In this document: positions 58,316 through 64,000 of the stretch, in pieces | Numbering within the stretch: the stretch's first letter is position 1 | How the letters are laid out: each line of letters begins with the position of its first letter | Source: Kitasatospora phosalacinea | GTDB taxonomy: Bacteria > Actinomycetota > Actinomycetes > Streptomycetales > Streptomycetaceae | DNA length: 64,000 nt | Reading direction: 5' to 3' | NCBI RefSeq assembly: GCF_000717185.1 | Contig: NZ_JNYE01000036.1 | Coordinates: 1-64,000 of the forward strand | Translations under genes and position numbers: made by a program | Notes under the pieces: model-generated | Databases searched by the model: none | What the model saw: only the letters and a program-made list of their open reading frames with translations | What the model was told of the DNA's origin: nothing

Positions 58316-58528
58316 CCGCCCCAGGACGAGCAGGCCGCCCGCGGCGTCCTCGTCACCACCTCCCGGCACGGCAGGTCCAGCCGGGAGACCGCCCACCGCA
58401 ACGGCCGGTGCCTGGACCTGGTCGACGGCCGCAACCCCACGGCCCTGCGCCTCGAACACCTCGGCATCGACGCCCTGATCGGGCTCCCGGAGCTCCCGCC
58501 CCGCCGACAGTCGGGCGATGTCACCTGA
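58316..58528 (+). pseudogene. C-terminal remnant of an Mrr-type restriction endonuclease-like protein
   Basis: The frame ARGVLVTTSRHGRSSRETAH, then NGRCLDLVDGRNPTALRLEHLGIDALIGLPELP, has the look of the C-terminal end of Mrr_cat proteins (GVLVTTS...A...LVDG..L...LREHLGI). It ends at a TGA and its codons end in G or C. The catalytic part and start are missing; upstream sequence in this frame has no further likeness. Probably a leftover of a lost restriction-type gene. Confidence 0.5.
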
Positions 58529-59159
58529 CGTTCGTCGCCACAGGGACAGACCCAGTCGCGTCACCGCATGAACGTACAGGCATGCCCGGGAGCCCCTCTG
58601 AGACCGGGACGCGTACTCTTCCCGCACTGCACAGCACGTTGCGGGTCGAGGAAGGTGCTGTGCAGGCCGGTCGGCCACGGCCCCGTCAGACGATGGCCGT
58701 CCTGGTCCTCGACGACAGTCTCGCCCCACCGAACCGGACGGGCGTTCGGCCCTCCGGTGCAGAAGCACGCCTCGGCAGTGTTCTTCGTCAGCGACGGACC
58801 CGTTGCGTCGGCGCCTCCACCGGCCTCCTGCAGTAGCGGTCACCGGCCGCGAGGCGGGGCTTCCCGTCTTCGCGCACGCCGGTCTGATCATCGCGGCGCT
58901 CTGGTACGCGCGCTTCGACCTGAGCACCAGACGCGCCGTCCCGACCGGAGGCCGGGCAGGCCTGGGCACGGCACAGCTCGGCGACAGCAGCCCGCACACG
59001 GCAGAGCTAAATCGAATTACCAAGCTATCTGACGCCCCATCAGTCATAACGAATGGGCAAACAGTCGCGCCAAGGCACTTGTATTAGCAAGCGCGACGCC
59101 ACCAGCATCGGCGGCCATGGAGATTCGATTTAGCACGCCAGAAACGCGGAGGGAACCTC
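58529..59159. other. Non-coding region before the GH32 gene, with long inverted repeat
   Basis: No frame here is convincing. The last 160 bases are AT-rich and carry a perfect 12-bp inverted repeat, GCTAAATCGAAT (59006-59017) and ATTCGATTTAGC (59123-59134), 105 bp apart. Between them lies CTTG-TATTAG-CAAG. The two arms could be paired operators (TAAATCGA core with central CG, as LacI proteins like) for the fructan gene. The GH32 start is 26 bp past the second arm. Confidence 0.5.
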
Positions 59160-59282
59160 GTGCGTAGACACTCGGCTCCACCGGGGCGCAACGTCGTCCT
59201 GCGCCTCCTGCTCGCGCTGCTGTTCTGCCTGCCCATGGGCTCGGTGCTGACCGCCCACCAGGCCGTCGCCGCCACGGGCGAC

Positions 59283-59914
59283 CTGGTCAATCCGGGGTTC
59301 GAGACGGGTGACCTGAGCGGGTGGACCGCCACGGGCAACGCCTTCCAGGGCGGTGCCACCTCGGAGACCGGCTGGGGCTGGGGCTGCTGCTTCAACCAGC
59401 AGGGCACCTACCACCTGTGGGGCTTCAAGTGGGACGCACGCGACCGCATCGGCCAGCAACTGCGCATCAAGGTCGTCGACCAGGCCACCGGCGGCTGGGG
59501 CCACATCAACCTCGACGACGTCCGCAACGGACTCGACGCAACGGACTCGACCAGCCCGGTGCCTCGGTCCTGGTGAACCCCGGGTTCGAGACGGGTGACC
59601 TGTCGGGGTGGACGGCGACGGGCAACGCCTTCCAGGGCGGTGCCACCTCGGAGACCGGCTGGGGCTGGGGCTGCTGCTTCAACCAGCAGGGCACCTACCA
59701 CCTGTGGGGCTTCAAGAACAGCCTGTACGTCGCCTTGACCACCGCCGACGGCACCGTCCTGCAGAAGACCACCGGCACGAACAGCGAGACGTACCGCCGC
59801 GTCACCTGGGACGTGCGCGACCGCATCGGCCAGCAACTGCGCATCAAGGTCGTCGACCAGGCCACCGGCGGCTGGGGCCACATCAACCTCGACGACGTCC
59901 GCAACGGACTCGAC
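59283..59914 (+). repeat. Recent tandem duplication of a domain-coding segment
   Basis: Copy 1 (59283-59537) and copy 2 (59570-59914) are almost identical in DNA, with long exactly matching runs. Copy 1 lacks an internal in-frame 90-bp segment present in copy 2 (coding NSLYVALTT to YRRVT), leaving KWDARDRIG where copy 2 has the full stretch. Period 287 bp. Confidence 0.9.
59524..59551 (+). repeat. 14-bp tandem duplication causing the GH32 frameshift
   Basis: GCAACGGACTCGAC occurs twice back to back. The same 14-mer stands once at the end of copy 2 (59901-59914). Removing one unit joins RNGLD directly to QPGASVLVNPGF in the downstream frame, so this duplication alone breaks the gene. Confidence 0.95.
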
Positions 59915-62199
59915 TCCGAGAACAAGGGGAAGAGCACGGTGGAGCAGGTCAGCCACCAGGCCGACCCGATCAGCTACGTGTTCAACAACGCGGTGTACAA
60001 GCCGAACAGCGACCCGCTGTGGCAGCCCGCCGCCGCCGGTGACGGCGCCCTGTCCGGCGCCCTGAAGTTCGACGGCTACTCGACCTGGGTCAGCCGCAGC
60101 GCCTCCTCCGTGCCGCTGTCGCCCGGCGGGCTGACCGTCGACACCTGGGTCGCTCCGCAGGGCTTCGAGTGGGGCGACGGCGGGAAGGTCTCGGCGATCG
60201 TCAACCAGCAGGACGCCGGGGCCCGCCTCGGCTTCTCCCTGGGGGTGGGACGCCACGGCGTGTGGAAGCTCGGTGTCGGCACCGGCGACGCCTGGCGGGA
60301 GGTCAGCGCCCCGCAGTCGGCCGCGCTCACCGTCGGCCGGTGGGCGCACCTGGTCGCCACGTTCGACTCGGCGCGCGGCACCATGACCCTGTACCTCAAC
60401 GGGACCCAGGTGGCGCAGAGCGCCGTTCCCGCGGGGGTGAGCCTGCAGGCCGCGCAGGTGCCGCTGCTGATCGGGCGCCACAACCAGCCCGAGATCGTCA
60501 ACGGGACCTTCGCCGTCAACATGTTCAGCGGCCTCATCGACGAGGTGAAGGTCTACGACCGGCCCCTGAGCGCCGCGGAGGTCGCCGACGGGCACGGCGC
60601 GACGCTGTCGACGTTCGCGGGCGGCGTGATCCCGGCCGCGCACCTGCCCCAGGACCGCTCGCGCTACGACGGCGACAAGTACCGCCCCGGGTACCACTTC
60701 ACCGCCCCGAACCACTGGATGAACGAGCCGCACGCCCCGATCTTCGTCAAGGGCCAGTACCACCTCTTCTACCAGTACAACGAGCACGGCCCCTACTGGC
60801 ACGACATCAGCTGGGGGCACGCGGTGAGCACGGACCTCGTGCACTGGCGGGACCTGCCGATCGCCCTGGCGCCCACCGCCGACAGCGTGGCGCCGGACGG
60901 CGTGTGGTCGGGCGGCGCCACCGTCGACAAGGACGGCAACCCGGTGCTGTTCTTCACCGCGGGCAACGACTCGCTCCACCCCAACCAGGCGGTCGGCACC
61001 GCGCGGCCGGTCGACCCCGACGACCCCGACCTGGTGCGCTGGGCGATGGACCCGCAGCTGGTCACCCAGCAGGACCCGGCCGCGAACGTCGGCGCCGGGC
61101 GCAAGGTCCGCGTCGGGGAGTTCCGCGACCCGAGCGTCTGGAAGGAGGGCGACACCTGGTTCGAGCTGGTGGGCTCCGGCGTCCAGACCACCGGTGGCGC
61201 CGACGTCGGCGGCACGGCGCTGCTGTACACCTCGACCGACCTGGCGCACTGGACCTACGTCGGCCCGCTCATGACGGGTGACGTCGGCGCCTACCCCAAG
61301 TCGGGCCAGGTGTGGGAGCTGCCCACCTTCCTGCCGATCGGCAAGGACGCCCAGGGCCGGCAGCGCAACGCGCTGATCGTGAACCCCTCGTTCAGCGGTC
61401 CGAGCCCCTACAGCAGCAAGAACACCCTGTACTGGGTGGGCACTTGGGACGCGGCGACCCGCACGTGGACGCCGGACAGCACCGCGCCGCGGATGTTCGA
61501 CTACGGCGAGCACTTCACCGGCCCCAGCGGAACGGTCGACGGCAAGGGCCGGTCGCTGCTCTTCAGCATCGCCCAGGACCGCCGCACCGAGCAGGCCCAC
61601 TACGACGCCGGGTGGGCGCACAACGCCGGGCTGCCGGTCGAACTGACCATGCGCCCCGACGGCGACCTCGGCATCCGCCCCGTGGCCGAGACCGCGGACC
61701 TGCACGCCGGAGCACCCCTGCTCGACGTGAGCGGCCCGACGGGCATCGCCGCCGTGAACCAGCAACTCGCCTCCGTCAAGGGCGACATGCTCCAGGTCCA
61801 CCTGACCCTCGAGCCCGGGACGGCCCAGCGCTTCGGCCTGGACGTCCTGCGCAGCCCCGGCGACGAGGAGCGCACCAGGTTCTTCTACGACACCGCGAAC
61901 GGCGGCACGTTCGGCGTCGACCGCACCAGGACCGGCAGCAACTCCGACGTCGACGGCAACCTCGGCGTGCAGGGCGGACCGCTCGTCCTCGACAACGGAC
62001 AGGTCACCCTGGACGTCTTCGTCGACCGCTCGATGGTCGAGGCGTACGCGAACTCGTACAAGTCGATCACCACCCGGGCCTACGACGTCCGCAACGACTC
62101 CCTCGGCCTGCAGTTGTGGGGAGACGGCTCCGTCGTCCGGTCCATGACGGTCTGGAAGATGAACAGCATGACCGGCTGACCGGCCACCGGTCGACCAGG

Positions 62200-62235
62200 T
62201 GAGCGGCGCCGCACGCAACCGTGCGGCGCCGCTCA
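62200..62235. terminator. Perfect 16-bp hairpin terminator of the GH32 gene
   Basis: Arms TGAGCGGCGCCGCACG and CGTGCGGCGCCGCTCA pair perfectly around CAAC, 20 bp after the GH32 stop codon. Confidence 0.85.
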
Positions 62236-62353
62236 GCGGTCTGCCGCCGCCGGGTGGGCACCGACCGCGCAGAACTTGACAGACACCGCCGTTCCTCCGC
62301 ATCGTCGCCCCCACGCGGGTTGCCGGAGGACCATCGCACAGGGGTGAACGACA

Positions 62354-63385
62354 TTGACCGACCGACGGGTGACCATGAGCGACGTCGCTCGGCAGGCGGG
62401 GGTCTCGCAGACCACCGCCTCCTTCGTGCTGTCCGGGCGCACCGACATGCGGATCTCCGAGGCGGCCCAGGAGCGGGTGCGGGAGGCTGCCGCGGCGCTG
62501 GGCTACCGGCCGAACGTGACGGCGCGGAGCCTGCGCACCCGGGTCACCCGGACGATCGGGTTCGTCTCCGACGCCATCACCACGACCCCCTTCGCGGGCG
62601 AGGTGATCCGCGGCGCGCTGGAGGTGGCCCGGGCGCACGACCACCTGCTGTTCATCGTCGAGAGCGAGGGCTCGGCCGACACCGAGACGGCGCTGGTGAA
62701 CGCCCTGGTGGACCGCCAGGTCGATGCCGTGGTCCTGGCGTCCATGTACACCAGGTACATCACACCGCCCAAGGACCTGCACGGTCGGCGGGTGGTGCTG
62801 CTCAACTGCCTGGCGCCGGGGTTCGACGCGCCGTCGGTGATCCCCGACGAGGTCGGGGCGGGCCGGGCGGCCGGGCGGGTGCTGCTGGCCGCCGGGCACC
62901 GGGACGGGGTCTGGGCGATCGGCGGTCACCAGGCGATCCCGGCGACCCCGGAGGGGACGTTCGCCGGCAACGAGCGGATGCGCGGGCTGCAGGAGGTGCT
63001 GCGGCAGGAGCGGGTGGCCCTGGACGGGGTCGTCGAGTGCGAGTGGAACGCCGAGGACGGCTACCGGGAGACCCGGGCGCTGCTGGCGGCCGGGCGGCGG
63101 CCGCGGGCCCTGGTGTGTTCGACCGACCGGCTGTCCTTCGGCGCCTACCAGGCCCTCGCGGAAGCGGGGCTCACCGTCCCGGAGGACGTCTCGGTCGTCT
63201 CGTTCGACGACCAGGACATCGCGTCGTGGCTGCGTCCCGCGTTGACGACGCTGGCGCTGCCGCACTACGAGATGGGCCGCACCGCGATGGAGCTGGTCCT
63301 CGGCGGGGAGCCGCTGGGCAGCGCGGTGCACCGGATCCCGATGCCGCTGCGGGAGCGCGGTTCGGTGGCCGCACCCGGGCGTTGA
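62354..63385 (+). CDS. LacI-family transcriptional regulator
   Basis: A 343-residue repressor. The helix-turn-helix is TMSDVARQAGVSQTTASFVLSG with the minor-groove hinge ALGYRPNVTARSLR; the ligand domain runs from TIGFVSDAI to the C-terminal SFDDQDIASWLRPALTTLALP. TTG at 62354 follows AGGGGTGAACG; GTG 62369 is an alternative. A TTGACA (62276) lies upstream. It sits between two GH32 genes and most likely controls them in response to a fructose- or fructan-derived sugar. Confidence 0.9.
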   Translation: MTDRRVTMSDVARQAGVSQTTASFVLSGRTDMRISEAAQERVREAAAALGYRPNVTARSLRTRVTRTIGFVSDAITTTPFAGEVIRGALEVARAHDHLLFIVESEGSADTETALVNALVDRQVDAVVLASMYTRYITPPKDLHGRRVVLLNCLAPGFDAPSVIPDEVGAGRAAGRVLLAAGHRDGVWAIGGHQAIPATPEGTFAGNERMRGLQEVLRQERVALDGVVECEWNAEDGYRETRALLAAGRRPRALVCSTDRLSFGAYQALAEAGLTVPEDVSVVSFDDQDIASWLRPALTTLALPHYEMGRTAMELVLGGEPLGSAVHRIPMPLRERGSVAAPGR

Positions 63386-63390
63386 CGCGC

Positions 63391-63441
63391 ACGACGGCGG
63401 TGCCCCCGGCCCGGAGATGGGGTCGGGGGCACCGCCGTCGT
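63391..63441. terminator. 18-bp hairpin, bidirectional terminator
   Basis: Perfect arms ACGACGGCGGTGCCCCCG (63391-63408) and CGGGGGCACCGCCGTCGT (63424-63441), loop of 15, between the convergent LacI gene and the next GH32 gene. Confidence 0.85.
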
Positions 63442-63451
63442 CGTCGTGCGT

Positions 63452-64000
63452 TCAGTGCGCGGGCGCGGCCAGGGCCGCGGAGTGCTCGTGCGGGGCCGTC
63501 CGGCTGCCGGGGACGAGGTTCCACGCCTGCGCCTCGATGTGCACCGGGCCGAGGGTGTGCAGGTGCCAGGGCGGGGCGCCGGTGGGGTAGCAGCGCAGCG
63601 TGAGCGCCTCCCCGGTGGCGAGGAAGACCTCCACGACCGAGCCGTCGACGACGACGCGCAGGTCGACGCCGCTGCCGGGGTCGGTGCCGGGGGGCAGCGG
63701 CAGCCGGTACCGGCCGGGCCGGGCCCGGGGGTCGAGGGAGGCGTGGTCGCGGTCGACGACGAGTTCGCCCGCGGCCGGGTCGAGCGTGATGTCGAGGTGC
63801 TCGCCGGGGGCGGTGCTCAGGCGCAGCCCGCCGGGTTCCCGGGTGCCGGGGCGCAGCCGGGCGGTCAGGTCGAAGGCGGGGCCGACCTCCCCGAGGTCGA
63901 GGGGCTCCGGGCCGGCCGCCTGCTCGGGGAGGTGGACGGTGCGGGGGCCGCGGAGCCGGAGGACCTCCCGGGCGGGCTGCTGGTGGACCCGGCCGTCGGG
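63452..64000 (-). CDS. GH32 beta-fructosidase, C-terminal part (5' end outside window)
   Basis: The minus-strand frame is open to the window edge and gives 182 residues. They match the C-terminal beta-sandwich of GH32 enzymes: EPLDLGEVGPAFDLTARLRPG, ELVVDRDHASLD, LRVVVDGSVVEVFLATGEALTLRCYP (the VDxSxxEVF motif), ending soon after with HTLGPVHIEAQAWNLVP. The catalytic domain lies beyond the window. No export signal can be judged. Probably an intracellular or secreted sucrose/fructan hydrolase under the neighbouring LacI regulator. Confidence 0.88.
   Translation of the reverse strand, partial: PDGRVHQQPAREVLRLRGPRTVHLPEQAAGPEPLDLGEVGPAFDLTARLRPGTREPGGLRLSTAPGEHLDITLDPAAGELVVDRDHASLDPRARPGRYRLPLPPGTDPGSGVDLRVVVDGSVVEVFLATGEALTLRCYPTGAPPWHLHTLGPVHIEAQAWNLVPGSRTAPHEHSAALAAPAH

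Larger units (their letters stand above)
59160..62179 (+). pseudogene. Secreted multidomain GH32 fructan hydrolase, interrupted by frameshift
   Basis: GTG at 59160 behind GGAGGG starts a signal peptide (VVLRLLLALLFCLPMG...AVAA) and domain copy 1. A 14-bp tandem duplication at 59524-59551 shifts the frame, giving a stop at 59576. Deleting one copy gives a continuous 1001-residue protein: two repeats of a carbohydrate-binding-like domain (NPGFETGDLSGW), a LamG-type domain (about FDGYSTWV to VKVYDRPLS), then GH32. In GH32, the acid/base glutamate (WELPTF) and the RDP motif (FRDPSVW) are kept, but the nucleophile motif WMNDPNG reads WMNEPHA. The part after 59570 remains intact but lacks a signal peptide. 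Confidence 0.85.

Noticed and set aside
58568..59087. Several overlapping plus-strand frames between the Mrr-like remnant and the GH32 gene
   Set aside because: None shows codon bias, a ribosome binding site or family motifs.
59408..63331. 1300-codon minus-strand frame opposite the GH32 and LacI genes
   Set aside because: Shadow of well-supported plus-strand domains. High GC suppresses stop codons; no motif seen.

Overview
The window is very GC-rich, with almost all codon third positions G or C, many GTG and TTG starts, long runs of start/stop-overlapping genes and a dense load of secondary-metabolism genes. This points to a filamentous actinomycete, most likely a Streptomycetaceae member (Streptomyces or Kitasatospora). 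All functional calls come from reading the sequence; no database search was run.

Layout. 1-8.1 kb is mostly ordinary chromosome: the end of a SnoaL-like protein, an extra DNA-polymerase sliding clamp (DnaN paralogue), a DinB-like protein, a SigE-family sigma factor with a one-TM partner, and a minus-strand operon with a shortened pyruvate-phosphate-dikinase-like protein, divergent from a TetR regulator with an extra C-terminal domain. 8.8-20.1 kb is one tightly coupled plus-strand operon of ten genes: ATP-grasp ligase, DUF364-like Rossmann protein, cysteine-synthase-like PLP enzyme, enolase-superfamily epimerase, MFS exporter, methyltransferase and a complete peptide/opine-type ABC importer. 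It is preceded by two inverted repeats of Zur (zinc repressor) type, and I read it as a candidate undescribed zinc-metallophore system. 20.4-31.9 kb holds an FAD-linked oxidase divergent from a type II fatty-acid-synthase-like cluster (KAS III, ACP, KAS II, acyl-CoA oxidase, thioesterase, FAH-family enzyme, phosphopantetheinyl transferase, acyl-CoA carboxylase beta, branched-chain aminotransferase, ketoreductase). It is followed by an XRE-cupin regulator divergent from azlCD. 33.5-38 kb is a looser region with a 1.1-kb non-coding stretch, small regulators, two oxidoreductases and gene remnants including a transposase tail.

38.1-54.3 kb is a second unusual biosynthetic locus. It combines an MFS transporter, a glycosyltransferase fused to an NRPS-type condensation domain, PseB-like and PseG-like nucleotide-sugar enzymes, an epimerase, a methyltransferase, a thiamine-diphosphate E1 alpha/beta pair, two aminotransferases, a free carrier protein, an RraA-like protein, a P450 and a SerRS-like amino acid:[carrier protein] ligase. 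The likely logic is an amino acid loaded on the free carrier protein, possibly oxidised there, and joined by the condensation domain to an unusual amino or deoxy sugar. The product is not recognised.

54.4-64 kb is carbohydrate-related: an orphan sugar-binding lipoprotein, glutaminase, a secreted tendamistat-like alpha-amylase inhibitor fused to a CBM20 starch-binding domain, a large secreted GH32 fructan hydrolase interrupted by a 14-bp tandem duplication that shifts the frame, a LacI regulator, and the end of a second GH32 gene. Strong hairpin terminators separate these units.
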